Assembly (NCBI RefSeq): GCF_016907435.1
Contig: NZ_JAFBBZ010000001.1
Coordinates: forward strand, 2,356,001-2,420,000
Length of the DNA: 64,000 nt
Origin: Nocardioides salarius
GTDB lineage: Bacteria; Actinomycetota; Actinomycetes; Propionibacteriales; Nocardioidaceae
Direction: 5' to 3'
Below, in pieces: positions 24,800 to 33,663 of this stretch. Within the stretch, counting starts at the first letter, position 1. Each line of letters opens with the position of its first letter. Made by a program: the position numbers and the translations under genes. Below the pieces are notes generated by a model. The model did not search any database. It saw only the letters and a list, made by a program, of their open reading frames with translations, and had not been told where the DNA came from.

Positions 24800-26262
24800 C
24801 GGCGCACCCGCTCCTCGGGGGTGCCCGCGCCGCGGGTGAGCAGACCGGCCAGCTCGTGGGCGAGCACGGCGCCGACCCGGCGGCAGAACTCCTCGGGCTC
24901 CTCGGCGGCGTCGGGGCGCTCGGCGACGACCCGGTCGACGATGCCCGCCTCGTGCAGGTCGAGGGCGCGCACCCGCTGCTGGCGCGCCATGTCGGGGGCG
25001 TGGTCGAGGTCGCGGTGCACGATCGCGCTGGCTCCCTCGGGCGGCAGCGGCGAGAGCCACGCGTGCTGGGCGGCCACCACCCGGTCGGCCGGCAGCAGCG
25101 CCAGCGCCCCGCCGCCGTTGCCCTCGCCGAGCATCAGGCTCAGCGTGGGCGCGTCGAGGGTGACCAGGTCGCCCAGGCAGCGGGCGATCTCGCCGGCCAG
25201 GCCGCCGTTCTCGGCGTTCACGCTCAGCGCCGCGCCCTGGGTGTCGATGACGGTCAGCAGCGGCAGCCGCAGCTCGGAGGCCAGCCGCATCCCACGCCGC
25301 GCCTCGCGCAGCGCCTCCGGCCCGAGCGGGTGCGCCTTGGTCTGGCCGCGCCGGTCCTGGCCGAGGAAGACGCACGGCACGTCGCCGAAGCGCACCAGCG
25401 CGATCAGCAGCCCCGGGTCGGCCTCGCCCTGGCCGGTGCCGTTGAGCGGCACCACGTCGGAGGCGGCGTAGCGCAGCAGGCGGCGTACGCCGGGACGCTC
25501 GGGGTCGCGCGAGCGGGTGACGGCCTCCCACGTGTCGACGTCGGGGATGTCGTCGTCGCCGGGGTCGCCCACCTGTGCCATCTGCTCGCGCGGGGGCAGC
25601 ATGATGTCGAGGGCGCGGTGCAGGATGTCGGCGATGTCCTCGGGTGCGACGACGGCGTCGATGATGCCGCGGGCGTAGAGGTTCTCCGAGGTCTGCACGT
25701 CCTCGGGGAAGTCCTCGCCGTAGAGCGCCTGGTAGACCCGCGGGCCCAGGAACCCCACCAGCGCGCCCGGCTCGGCGACCGTCACGTGGCCCAGCGAGCC
25801 CCAGCTGGCCATCACGCCGCCGGTCGTGGGGTGGCGCAGGTAGACCAGGTAGGGCAGCCCGGAGGTCTTGTGGGCCATCACCGCCTCGGCGATGCGCACC
25901 ATCTGCACGAACGCCGGCGTGCCCTCCTGCATCCGGGTGCCGCCGCTGATCGGCGCCGCCAGCAGCGGCAGCCCCTCCGCGGTGGCCCGCTTGATGGTGG
26001 CGACCAGCCGGTCGGCCGTCGCCCGCCCGATCGAGCCGGCGAGGAAGCCGAACTCGCCCAGCACCACCGCCACCCGGCGCCCGCGCAGCACGCCCTCGCC
26101 GGTCACCACCGCCTCGTCGGTGCCGGCCTTCTCGCGCGCCGCCGCGAGCTCGGCGGCGTACTGCTCGCTGATCTCGCCGTACGCCGGTGCCTCGTCCCAG
26201 CCGCGCCACGACCCCTCGTCGAGCACGAGGTCGATGAGGTCGTGGGAGGTCAGCCTGGCCAT
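24790..26262 (-). CDS. Acyl-/acetyl-CoA carboxylase carboxyltransferase
   Basis: The protein has 490 aa from ATG 26262; the frame is open upstream, but MARLTSHDLIDLVLD is the natural start. Both halves of a carboxyltransferase are present. The N-terminal crotonase-like half has GRRVAVVLGEFGFLAGSIG and PISGGTRMQEGTPAFVQM (AccD-like). The C-terminal half has LTVIDTQGAALSVNAENGG and GEGNGGGALALLPADRV (AccA-like). It would transfer carboxyl from biotin to acetyl- or propionyl-type CoA. No biotin carboxylase gene is in the window. Convergent with the catabolic operon and probably not part of it. Confidence 0.85.
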   Translation of the reverse strand: MARLTSHDLIDLVLDEGSWRGWDEAPAYGEISEQYAAELAAAREKAGTDEAVVTGEGVLRGRRVAVVLGEFGFLAGSIGRATADRLVATIKRATAEGLPLLAAPISGGTRMQEGTPAFVQMVRIAEAVMAHKTSGLPYLVYLRHPTTGGVMASWGSLGHVTVAEPGALVGFLGPRVYQALYGEDFPEDVQTSENLYARGIIDAVVAPEDIADILHRALDIMLPPREQMAQVGDPGDDDIPDVDTWEAVTRSRDPERPGVRRLLRYAASDVVPLNGTGQGEADPGLLIALVRFGDVPCVFLGQDRRGQTKAHPLGPEALREARRGMRLASELRLPLLTVIDTQGAALSVNAENGGLAGEIARCLGDLVTLDAPTLSLMLGEGNGGGALALLPADRVVAAQHAWLSPLPPEGASAIVHRDLDHAPDMARQQRVRALDLHEAGIVDRVVAERPDAAEEPEEFCRRVGAVLAHELAGLLTRGAGTPEERVRRYE

Positions 26263-26343
26263 GCGCCGAAGAGTAGGCCGTCGGCGCGTTTGAGGAGCAG
26301 GTCCGGTGGCCATGCTCACGGTGACCCCGACCCGAGGACGCCT

Positions 26344-26652
26344 GTGAGCACACCTGACAGCCCGACCCCTGACCGCAAGCCGGTCCCGCCCGTGCTCTAC
26401 CTCCCGGTCCGTCCGGGGTCGTCGGCCGAGGAGCCCGAGGTCGAGATGCGCCGGCTCGCCGACGGTCGGGTCGCGCTGCTCGTCTACACCGCCCTCGACC
26501 GGCTCGCGGCCTGCTGCGGCCCTGCCCAGCCGTGGGTCCTGTACCGCACCGACCAGCTCGGCGAGCTCGGGCGGACCTCGCCCTACGACGTGGTGGCCAT
26601 GGACCAGCCGCTGCCCCGCGAGCAGTGGCACGGCGCGGAGGCCGCGCGATGA
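26344..26652 (+). CDS. SAV_915-like small protein
   Basis: The protein has 102 aa from GTG 26344. The pattern VLYLPVRPG, EMRRLADGRVALLVYTALDRLAACCGPAQPWVL is that of the actinobacterial SAV_915/SseB-like family. It lies upstream of two WXG/ESX-like genes and overlaps the next start (ATGA). In other actinobacteria such proteins often accompany ESX-type genes; function unknown. Confidence 0.75.
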   Translation: MSTPDSPTPDRKPVPPVLYLPVRPGSSAEEPEVEMRRLADGRVALLVYTALDRLAACCGPAQPWVLYRTDQLGELGRTSPYDVVAMDQPLPREQWHGAEAAR

Positions 26653-26957
26653 GCGACATCCGCATCAGCGACGCCGACGCCCGCGTGGTGGCGGGGCTGC
26701 ACGAGACGGGCGCCGAGGGGATCGAGGGCACCGCCCCGACGCTGCCCGGGTCCGTCGACGGCGGCCTGGCCAGCGGCATCCTGGGCACCATCCTCGCCCA
26801 GCTGGTCTCCGACGCCGACGACCTGGCCCTGGCCAACCGGGGCACGGCGGGCGTCCTGCGCGCCGTCGCCGCCGACTTCTACGGGACCGACCAGGAGGTC
26901 GGCGCCGAGTTCACCCGGATGCAGACGGACGTCGACCCCGGCGGGGACCACCCGTGA
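26649..26957 (+). CDS. Small ESX-module protein, hypothetical
   Basis: The protein has 102 aa from ATG 26649. Helical, acidic (pI low), Gly/Ala-rich in the middle, with no signal peptide or cysteine. Contains a central SGILGTILAQLVSDADDLALANRG segment-like helix pair that suits a small helical-hairpin protein, but no WxG. Translational overlaps with both neighbours (ATGA, GTGA) make it a certain gene of this operon. Possibly the partner of the WxG protein that follows; no family recognised. Confidence 0.7.
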   Translation: MSDIRISDADARVVAGLHETGAEGIEGTAPTLPGSVDGGLASGILGTILAQLVSDADDLALANRGTAGVLRAVAADFYGTDQEVGAEFTRMQTDVDPGGDHP

Positions 26958-28141
26958 TCGACACCGGGGTCGAGGGGAGCGCCGCGTCGGTCCGCTCCGC
27001 CGCGACGTACCTCAGGTCCACGTTGCGGCAGGCGGTGGACGCCGCCGGCGACGACGCTGCCACCGCCCGCTCGCGCGCCCTGGCGACCTGGGACGGGCAG
27101 GCGTCGGTCGCCTACCGCGGCTTCGCCCGACAGCTGGTGCAGGCCGCCGACGAGCAGGTCGACCACCTGCGCGAGGCCGGTCAGCGCTTCGATGCCTACG
27201 CTGGTCGTCTCGAGCGCCTGCAGGAGCGGATGGCGTCGCGCCGGGGTGAGGCCGCCGCGGTGGGCCTCACTGTCGCCGGCGAGGTCATCGAGCGCCCGGC
27301 CGACGCGGTCGCGCCCGCCGACCTCGGCCCGGGGCCGACACCGGCCCAGTCCGACGCGCACGCCGACCGGGTGGCAGCGTTCCAGCAGCAGCTGACGAGG
27401 GTCGAGACCTACAACCGGCTGCTGGGCGAGGTGCAGGCCGACCTGAGCGAGCACCAGCAGTGGATCGAGGAGCGGTTGCAGGGCTTCTGGTCCGACGTCC
27501 ACGGGCCGAGCCTGGCGACCGTGGTGACCGACGTGCTGGGCAAGCTGCCCGCCGCGGTCACCGGCTTCGGCATCGACGCCCGGACCCGCGCCCTCAAGGA
27601 GGCGGCCGAGCGGGCCCGGGTCGAGGGAGCCCGTCTGCGCGACGAGGCGCGGGAGGCCAAGGCGCAGCGTCGCTCGGGCAACCCGGCGCGCCGCGCGGCC
27701 GGCGAGGCCGTCGACGTGCGAGGCAACCGCGCCGCCGCACGCGGGCTCGACGCCCTCGCGGAGGGATCCGAGCGGGTGGTTCGCCGTCTCCCGGTGATCG
27801 GGACGATCGCCACGCTCGGGTTCGCCGGATCCGAGGTCGCGGGCGGCGCGTCTCCCTCGACGGTCGTCGTCGGTGAGGTGGGCGGGGTCGTGGGCGGGGT
27901 GCTCGGCGGAGCCGCGGTCGTCGGGGGCGCGGCGCTCCTCGGTGTGGGGGCGCCCGTGATCGCCGTCGCCGCGGGGGCCGCGGTGGTGGGAGTCGGCGTG
28001 GGCCTCGCCGCGGAGTACGCCTACGAGAGCTGGGTGCCCGACGAGGTCCGCGACAAGATCGACCAGGGCCTCGAGGACTTCGGCAGCGGGGTCGTGGACG
28101 TCGCCGGGGACGTCGGCGACGCCCTGACCTTCTGGAACTGA
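26954..28141 (+). CDS. WXG100/LXG-like secreted-type protein with Gly-rich hydrophobic C-terminus
   Basis: The protein has 395 aa from GTG 26954. The first 100 residues form a helical hairpin with a WxG element (ATWDGQASVAYRGF, about 45-58), as in ESX/WXG100 proteins. Long charged helices follow to about residue 300 (coiled-coil-like). Then comes a Gly/Val/Ala-rich hydrophobic stretch (VGGVVGGVLGGAAVVGGAAL, about 308-327) and a short polar tail ending DALTFWN. The layout resembles type VII-linked polymorphic proteins, yet no toxin domain is recognisable at the end. No secretion ATPase gene lies in the window. Secretion is inference. Confidence 0.65.
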   Translation: MIDTGVEGSAASVRSAATYLRSTLRQAVDAAGDDAATARSRALATWDGQASVAYRGFARQLVQAADEQVDHLREAGQRFDAYAGRLERLQERMASRRGEAAAVGLTVAGEVIERPADAVAPADLGPGPTPAQSDAHADRVAAFQQQLTRVETYNRLLGEVQADLSEHQQWIEERLQGFWSDVHGPSLATVVTDVLGKLPAAVTGFGIDARTRALKEAAERARVEGARLRDEAREAKAQRRSGNPARRAAGEAVDVRGNRAAARGLDALAEGSERVVRRLPVIGTIATLGFAGSEVAGGASPSTVVVGEVGGVVGGVLGGAAVVGGAALLGVGAPVIAVAAGAAVVGVGVGLAAEYAYESWVPDEVRDKIDQGLEDFGSGVVDVAGDVGDALTFWN

Positions 28142-28145
28142 GACG

Positions 28146-28988
28146 ATGCGGTCCGTGAGCGCCACTGACGACCGGACGGCACACCGACAGGTGGTCCGGC
28201 TCCCCGTCGGCCACCGATCACTGCCCGCCCTGCCGCTCGGGCGCACGATCGGCACGCACCTGCTCGTGGGCCTGACGGTCGCGCTCGCCGGACTCGGCTT
28301 CGTGGCCGGGGCGACGGACGGCTGGGGTGTCCTGATCGCGGTGCAGGCGACGGCGCTGCTCGTCGGAGGCTGGTCGGTGCTGCTGCTCGGCACCCTGCTG
28401 CCCGCCACGCTGCACCGCGGACGCCTCGTGGTGCGTCGCCGCCCCGACCGCCTCGAGCTCCCCGGCTCGCGCCTGCTTGCCGGGTTGCTGGTCGCGCTGC
28501 TGGCGCTGATCCTGCTGCTGCCGCTCACGCTGCTCGGCTCCTGGGCCGCCCGCGGGAGCCTGGAGGGGTCGGCGGGGGCGGTCGTGCTCGCGCTGGTGCT
28601 GCTGCCGCTGGGCCTCCCGCTCCTCGTGCAGGTGCTCAGCGGACGGCTGCGGGCCCCGTCGCTGGTGCTCGACGCCGACGGCGTCACCTCGCGCAGCTGG
28701 CGCAGAGCGACGGCCGTGGCGTGGGCCGAGCTGGCCGAGGTGCGCCTCGTCGCCGACCCCGGGCGTCGGCTGGTGCTGCACGCCTCCACCGTCGCCGCCC
28801 GTCGTACGACGCTCGGCGCGGCCTCGACGTCGCTCGGAGCCCGCACGGTCGGGGGGCCGGTCGTCGCAGCCGACGAGGTGTCGGTGCCGGTGGCGTTCCT
28901 GGGCTCCGACGCGACCCTCGTCGCCGACCTGCTCGAGGCATGCCGCACCGACCCGACCCGCTGGGCCGACGTCACGACAGGGCCCTGA
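28146..28988 (+). CDS. Membrane protein with four helices and C-terminal PH-like domain
   Basis: The protein has 280 aa from ATG 28146, four bases after the previous stop. Two hydrophobic pairs (about 35-85 and 110-170) precede a soluble C-terminal domain beginning LVLDADGVTSRSWRRATAVAWAELAEV, the look of bacterial PH-like (DUF2581/bPH) domains. Probably an inner-membrane protein encoded with the WXG-like gene. Function unknown. Its end overlaps the convergent epimerase gene by 17 bp. Confidence 0.65.
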   Translation: MRSVSATDDRTAHRQVVRLPVGHRSLPALPLGRTIGTHLLVGLTVALAGLGFVAGATDGWGVLIAVQATALLVGGWSVLLLGTLLPATLHRGRLVVRRRPDRLELPGSRLLAGLLVALLALILLLPLTLLGSWAARGSLEGSAGAVVLALVLLPLGLPLLVQVLSGRLRAPSLVLDADGVTSRSWRRATAVAWAELAEVRLVADPGRRLVLHASTVAARRTTLGAASTSLGARTVGGPVVAADEVSVPVAFLGSDATLVADLLEACRTDPTRWADVTTGP

Positions 28989-29952
28989 GCACCTCCTGTT
29001 CCTCGGCCCGGGTCAGCCCGGTCACCACCGCGTCGGGGGTGGCCCGCAGCCACGCCAGCGTGTCGGTGGCGGTCTCGCCGACCGGTCGCACACGCAGCCC
29101 GGCGTCGCGCGAGGGTGTCCAGTCGTGGGCGAGCATGCCGTCGTACGCCGGGCGCGGCAGCCACAGCGGCAGCGAGCGCGGGCCCATCCAGGGCGCCACC
29201 CCCGCGGCCTCGAGCGTCTCGTCGTCGGCCCACACCCAGCGCGGCGTGGCGCCGACCCCGGCGGCCACCTCGTCGAGCAGCCGGCCGAGCGGCATCGCGG
29301 GCCCGACCCCGTCGAAGACGCCGGTCAGGCCGCGTTCGGCGGCGTCGACCAACCAGCGGGCCAGGTCGCGCACGTCGATCACCTGCACCAGGTCGTCGGG
29401 CGACCCGCCGGCCAGCACCGGCTCTCCGTCGCCGGCTCCGCCGAGCCGTGCCGGCCAGTAGGTGAAGCGGCCGGTGGGGTCGCCGGGCCCGACGATCAGC
29501 CCGGGCCGCACCACGCAGGCCTGGCCGGCCTCGTCGAGCACCGCCTGCTCGCAGGCCACCTTCAACGGCCCGTAGGCATCGGGCTCCTCCCGCAGGTCGG
29601 CGTCGTCGCGGGGCTCGCGCAGCGGCAGCGTGCCGGGCCGCCCGCCGGGGGTGGCGTCGTCGGCGTAGACGTTGATCGTGGACACGAAGGTCCAGCGCGC
29701 CCCGGGCCACGCCGCGACCGCCGCCCGCACCCACGACGGCGAGCGCGCCACGTCGACCACGGCGTCGTACGCCGTCGAGGTCAGCTCGTCGGGGAGCCCG
29801 GCGAGCCGGTCGACGGGGACGTGGCGCACGCCCTCGGGCACCGACCCGGACGAGCCGCGGCAGGCGGCGGTGACGTCGTGGCCGCGCGCGACCGCCTCGA
29901 GCGCCACCGCCCGCGAGAGGAAGACCGACCCGCCCAGCACCAGGAACCGCAT
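28972..29952 (-). CDS. NAD-dependent epimerase/dehydratase (extended SDR)
   Basis: The protein has 326 aa from ATG 29952; an ATG six codons earlier is possible. [20 protein letters not shown] is an atypical Rossmann loop (GGSxFLG type). This variant and [25 protein letters not shown] (YxxxK) and [20 protein letters not shown] are features of the actinobacterial epimerase-like subfamily. The substrate is probably a nucleotide-sugar or related compound. The 5' region contains two mutually exclusive hairpins (see 30004-30072). Confidence 0.82.
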   Translation of the reverse strand: MRFLVLGGSVFLSRAVALEAVARGHDVTAACRGSSGSVPEGVRHVPVDRLAGLPDELTSTAYDAVVDVARSPSWVRAAVAAWPGARWTFVSTINVYADDATPGGRPGTLPLREPRDDADLREEPDAYGPLKVACEQAVLDEAGQACVVRPGLIVGPGDPTGRFTYWPARLGGAGDGEPVLAGGSPDDLVQVIDVRDLARWLVDAAERGLTGVFDGVGPAMPLGRLLDEVAAGVGATPRWVWADDETLEAAGVAPWMGPRSLPLWLPRPAYDGMLAHDWTPSRDAGLRVRPVGETATDTLAWLRATPDAVVTGLTRAEEQEVLRALS

Positions 29953-30003
29953 GGGGCCATCGCAGTGCATCGGGGTCGCCGGCGCAACGGACTTGTCAGC
30001 CTT

Positions 30004-30047
30004 CTCCTGCGCTTGATGGGTGGTGCAACCCCTGACAAGCGCAGGAG
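30004..30047 (-). promoter_or_regulatory. Alternative stem sharing bases with the 30041 hairpin
   Basis: CTCCTGCGCTT (30004-30014) pairs perfectly with AAGCGCAGGAG (30037-30047). Bases 30041-30047 are also one arm of the 32-bp palindrome at 30041-30072, so the two stems exclude each other in the minus-strand RNA. Lies 52-95 bp upstream of the epimerase start. Confidence 0.5.
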
Positions 30048-30072
30048 TCCCCGGCCGGCCGGGGACTCCTGC
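30041..30072. terminator. Terminator of the sigma/M1 peptidase operon
   Basis: A perfect 32-bp palindrome (16-bp arms, GCAGGAGTCCCCGGCC), 12 bp after the stop of the M1 peptidase gene. No loop bases are required beyond the central GGCC-type core. Strong enough to act without a T-tract. Confidence 0.75.
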
Positions 30073-30083
30073 AGCCGCCGGCA

Positions 30084-31559
30084 CTACCCCCGCGCCGGCG
30101 TCACCGCTCCCAGCAACCAGTCGTCGAAGAACCCGGCGAGGTCGCGCCCGGAGCGCTCCGACCACCACGCGGTGAGCTCGTCGTACGACGACGTGGAGTT
30201 CTGGTGCTCGGCCGGCCAGGCCCGCACCAGCTCGAAGAACAGCTCGTCGCCGAGGTCGCGGCGCAGCTCGTGCCACATCAGCGCGGGGCCGTAGTAGATG
30301 TTGGACTCGCCGAAGGTGGCGGGGTCGTAGTCGGCGGGCGGGCCGGCCGCGGCGCGCTCCTCGTCCTCGAAGGAGGCCCAGTAGTCCATCAGCTGCTCGA
30401 GCGTGTAGTCCTCGTGCTCGACCTCCCACATGCCCTGCAGGTACATCGCCATGCCCTCGTTCATCCACACGTCGCGCCAGTCCGCGGGCGTCACGTCGTC
30501 GCCCCACCAGTGGTGCGCGAGCTCGTGCACGACCACCGCGGGCGAGGTGGCGTAGTCGGTCATCCCGAGCGTGATCATGGTCTGGGTCTCCATGCCGCTC
30601 TCGCTGTCGACCAGCAGGATGCCCAGGGTGTCGAAGGGGTAGGGGCCCAGGATCTCCTCGAGCCAGGCCAGCCCCTCGGGCGTCGGCGCCAGGGTGCGCG
30701 CGAGGCGCTGCCGCTCACGCGGCACCCAGTACTGGATCGGCACCCCGCTGGCCGAGTCGTCCTCGGTGAGCACGTAGTCGCCGGTCGCGATCGTCATCAG
30801 GTACGACGCCGCCGGCTCGGCCAGGTGCCAGGTCGTGGTGCGCAGCCCGTCGGCCTCGGTCGTGTCGACCAGCTCACCGTTGGCGACGCCGGTGAACGGC
30901 TCGGGCACGGTCACGGCGATGTCGTAGAGCGCCTTGTCGGAGGGGTGGTCGTTGACGGCGTACCAGGTGTAGGCGCCGTGCGGCTCCTGCATCGTCCAGG
31001 TCGAGCCGTCGGGCATCGTGGTCCAGCCGTTGGTGGCGAAGTCGCCGCGGGTCGTCGGCGCGGGCACCGGCAGCGGGGTGCCCTCGAAGTCGAGTGCGAG
31101 CTCGTAGCGCTCGTCGGCCTCCACGTCGGCGACCACGACCAGGTCCTTGCCCTCGTGGCGGAAGTCGGCCTCCTCGCCGTCGACCGTGACCGAGCCGACC
31201 CGCAGCTCGGGGCTCAGGTCGAGCTGCAGCTCGTCGTCGTCCTCGGTCGAGCGCAGCAGGAGCACCTGCTGCCCGGTCAGCACCTCGGCGTCGGGGTCCC
31301 ACGCCAGGTCGAGGTCGTAGTGCAGCGCGTCGACGCCGGGGTCGCCGATGCGCGGGTAGACCGAGTCCTCGACCGGTTCGCTGAGCGCGACGTCGAGCGC
31401 CGGGTCGTCCACGCCGTCGTACGCCGCCGCCCCGGCCGCGGCCGGCACCACGAGGGCCGGTGCCTCGGCGCCGGCCGGCCGCTCGAGCAGCGGCTCCTCG
31501 GCCGTGCCCGAGCAGGCGGCGAGCGCCAGGAGGGGGACAGCCAGCAGCGCGCGCCTCAC
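30084..31559 (-). CDS. M1-family metallopeptidase, lipoprotein
   Basis: The protein has 491 aa. A lipoprotein signal ends LALAAC (Cys16). The N-terminal beta domain is followed by an exopeptidase-like motif SGMETQ (321-326; GAMEN-equivalent), the zinc site HELAHH at 345-350 and the third ligand Glu368 in MNEGM. Length is short for M1 (the helical C-terminal domain is reduced). Would hydrolyse peptides at the outer face of the membrane. The gene starts inside the stop of the sigma-factor gene (ATGA), an arrangement suggesting the peptidase is a fixed partner or target of that sigma factor. Confidence 0.9.
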   Translation of the reverse strand: MRRALLAVPLLALAACSGTAEEPLLERPAGAEAPALVVPAAAGAAAYDGVDDPALDVALSEPVEDSVYPRIGDPGVDALHYDLDLAWDPDAEVLTGQQVLLLRSTEDDDELQLDLSPELRVGSVTVDGEEADFRHEGKDLVVVADVEADERYELALDFEGTPLPVPAPTTRGDFATNGWTTMPDGSTWTMQEPHGAYTWYAVNDHPSDKALYDIAVTVPEPFTGVANGELVDTTEADGLRTTTWHLAEPAASYLMTIATGDYVLTEDDSASGVPIQYWVPRERQRLARTLAPTPEGLAWLEEILGPYPFDTLGILLVDSESGMETQTMITLGMTDYATSPAVVVHELAHHWWGDDVTPADWRDVWMNEGMAMYLQGMWEVEHEDYTLEQLMDYWASFEDEERAAAGPPADYDPATFGESNIYYGPALMWHELRRDLGDELFFELVRAWPAEHQNSTSSYDELTAWWSERSGRDLAGFFDDWLLGAVTPARG

Positions 31560-32134
31560 GCGTCGTCCCCGCGCAGCAGCGGGCGGGCCAGGCGCCGGCC
31601 GTGGTGGATCTGGGCCTTGACGGTGCCGAGCGGGGCGTCGACCAGGCGCGCGATCTCGTCGTAGGGCAGGCCGTAGACGTCGCGCAGCAGCAGCGGCTCG
31701 ACCAGCTGGGGGTGCTCGCGCTCGAGGGTCTCCATCGCCTCGAGCAGGTCGAGGCGGGTGCCGGCGATGACGCTGGTGGTGCGCGGGTCGGGTCGCTCGA
31801 GACGGCCGCCGCCCTCGGCCTGCGGGTCGGCGGGCACGGCCTGGTTCCTCATCCGGCGGTAGGTGGTGCGTGCGCTGTTGACCGCGACGGCGTGCATCCA
31901 GGTGGTGAAGCGGCCGCGTCCGGCCCAGCCGCCGATCTTGCCGGCGATGTTGATCAGCGCCTCCTGGCAGGCGTCCTCGGCGTCGGCGGAGTGCGGCAGC
32001 ACGCCCTGGCAGACCCGCAGCGCCCGCGGGCGGACGGCGGTCAGCAGCTCCTCGAGGGCAGGGCGGTCACCGGCCTGCGCCCGCCGGGCCAGGTCGTCGA
32101 TCTCGTCGGCGTCGTACGCCCGCGGTGCGCCCAC
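31556..32134 (-). CDS. ECF-type RNA polymerase sigma factor
   Basis: The protein has 192 aa from GTG 32134 with AAAGGAGA upstream. Region 2 includes DAEDACQEALINIAGKI and GRFTTWMHAVAVNSARTTYR (about 52-90). Region 4 includes LLLRDVYGLPYDEIARLVDAPLGTVKAQIHHGR (about 147-180, HTH). A normal length with no extra domain. No anti-sigma gene is adjacent; the downstream M1 lipoprotein or the divergent kinase may supply control. Starts lie 17 bp from the kinase start. Confidence 0.9.
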   Translation of the reverse strand: MGAPRAYDADEIDDLARRAQAGDRPALEELLTAVRPRALRVCQGVLPHSADAEDACQEALINIAGKIGGWAGRGRFTTWMHAVAVNSARTTYRRMRNQAVPADPQAEGGGRLERPDPRTTSVIAGTRLDLLEAMETLEREHPQLVEPLLLRDVYGLPYDEIARLVDAPLGTVKAQIHHGRRLARPLLRGDDA

Positions 32135-32151
32135 TGGTCTCCTTTACCTCC

Positions 32152-33654
32152 ATGGCCCATCATGCCTGGGTGTCCACCGGCCAGCGGATCCCCCAGCGCC
32201 TCGGCCGCTACGCCGTGCGCCGGCGCATCGGCTCGGGCGGCTTCGCGACCGTGTGGCTGGCCTACGACGAGCACCTCGACTCCCCGGTCGCGGTGAAGGT
32301 CCTGGCCGACAACTGGACCGACGACGCGCAGGTGCGACGCCGCTTCCTCGAGGAGGGACGCTACCTGCGCCGCGTCGAGTCGCCGCACGTCGTGAGCGTC
32401 TACGACGCCGGCGAGCTCGACGACGGCCGGCCCTACCTGGTGATGTCGTACGCCGACCAGGGCACCCTGGCCGACCGGCTCGAGATCGACGGGCTCAGCG
32501 CCGCCCAGTCGCTCGAGATCGTGCGCCAGGTGGGCTCGGGGCTCGCCGCGCTGCACGCGCGCGACATCCTGCACCGCGACGTGAAGCCGGCCAACGTGCT
32601 GTTCCGCACCGTCGAGGGCGAGGTCCGCGCGATGCTCGGCGACCTCGGCCTGGGCAAGGCGCTCGACGTGTCGTCGCGGCTGACGATGGTCGCCGGCAGC
32701 CCCTCCTACGTGGCGCCCGAGCAGGCGCAGGCCGAGGCCCCCGACGCCCGGGCCGACCAGTACTCCCTGGGCGCGGTCGCCTACCTCCTGCTCGCCGGGC
32801 GACCGGCCTTCTCCCACGCCAGCCTGCGCGCCGCGGCCGACCCGCAGCCGCCCGCGCCGCTGGGCGGCGACCTGCCCGCGGCCGTCGACGGCGTCGTACG
32901 CCGCGCGCTGGCGGTCGAGCGCGAGGAGCGCTGGCCCGACGTGGAGACGTTCGTGGCCGAGCTGGCCGCGGCGCTCGAGCCGGCGGTGCGCGGGGCCGGG
33001 GGCGCGGCGACCGCGCCCTGGCTGCCGGTCGACCCCGAGCTGACCCAGCCCGGCAACCGGCCCTCGCTGCACGTGCCGTCGGCGCCGCTGTCCGAGCCCG
33101 AGCCGCCGACGCGCCGGCGTCGACGCGGCCTGGTCGCCGCGACCGTCGTGGCCGGCCTGCTGGCCGCGGCCGGCGGTGCCTGGGCCGGGCACGCGATCGA
33201 GCGGGAGGCACGCCCCGACCTGCGCGTGGTGGGCGACGAGGGCGGCACCCTCTCGGTCGAGGTGCCGGCCGACTGGGAGCGCAGCGTCGGCGGCTCCGGC
33301 TGGGCCGGCCCCGACGGCTCCGGCTCCTACGCCGCCCTCTCGGTGGGCACCGACCCGGCCTGGACCGACCCGCGTCGCGAGGCCGAGGGCGTGTTCCTGG
33401 GCCTGATGCCCGGCAGCGCCCTGCCCGAGCTGATGCCGACCCACCCCGAGTGCGACCAGGAGCAGTCGCCGGTGGTCGAGGAGGGCGAGAGCCCGTCGGT
33501 CACGGTGCTGCACACCGGCTGCGGCGGGTCGGGGGTGACGGTCGAGCGGGTGGTGCAGGTCGCCGGCAACCGGCTGTTGTGGGTGCAGGTGCGCAGCCTC
33601 GACCGGGCGGCCGCCAACCGGGTGCTCGACAGCGTCGAGACCTCGGGCATCTGA
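32152..33654 (+). CDS. Membrane-anchored serine/threonine protein kinase
   Basis: The protein has 500 aa from ATG 32152. Kinase domain about 18-275: glycine loop IGSGGFATVWLA, Lys49 (VAVKVL), HRDVKPAN (142-149), DLG (165-167, DFG equivalent), GSPSYVAPEQ. A proline-rich juxtamembrane segment leads to RRRRRG and one membrane helix (326-348). A roughly 150-aa extracytoplasmic domain follows that has no PASTA repeats; it resembles the soluble part of the protein at 42633. No Shine-Dalgarno precedes the start (CTTTACCTCC), so it may be leaderless. Probably senses an outside signal and may connect to the divergent sigma factor. Confidence 0.9.
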   Translation: MAHHAWVSTGQRIPQRLGRYAVRRRIGSGGFATVWLAYDEHLDSPVAVKVLADNWTDDAQVRRRFLEEGRYLRRVESPHVVSVYDAGELDDGRPYLVMSYADQGTLADRLEIDGLSAAQSLEIVRQVGSGLAALHARDILHRDVKPANVLFRTVEGEVRAMLGDLGLGKALDVSSRLTMVAGSPSYVAPEQAQAEAPDARADQYSLGAVAYLLLAGRPAFSHASLRAAADPQPPAPLGGDLPAAVDGVVRRALAVEREERWPDVETFVAELAAALEPAVRGAGGAATAPWLPVDPELTQPGNRPSLHVPSAPLSEPEPPTRRRRRGLVAATVVAGLLAAAGGAWAGHAIEREARPDLRVVGDEGGTLSVEVPADWERSVGGSGWAGPDGSGSYAALSVGTDPAWTDPRREAEGVFLGLMPGSALPELMPTHPECDQEQSPVVEEGESPSVTVLHTGCGGSGVTVERVVQVAGNRLLWVQVRSLDRAAANRVLDSVETSGI

Positions 33655-33663
33655 GCGGGCCGG

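Noticed and set aside
32041..33513. 490-codon minus-strand frame over the kinase gene
   Set aside because: Antisense to a complete kinase with HRD and DLG motifs.
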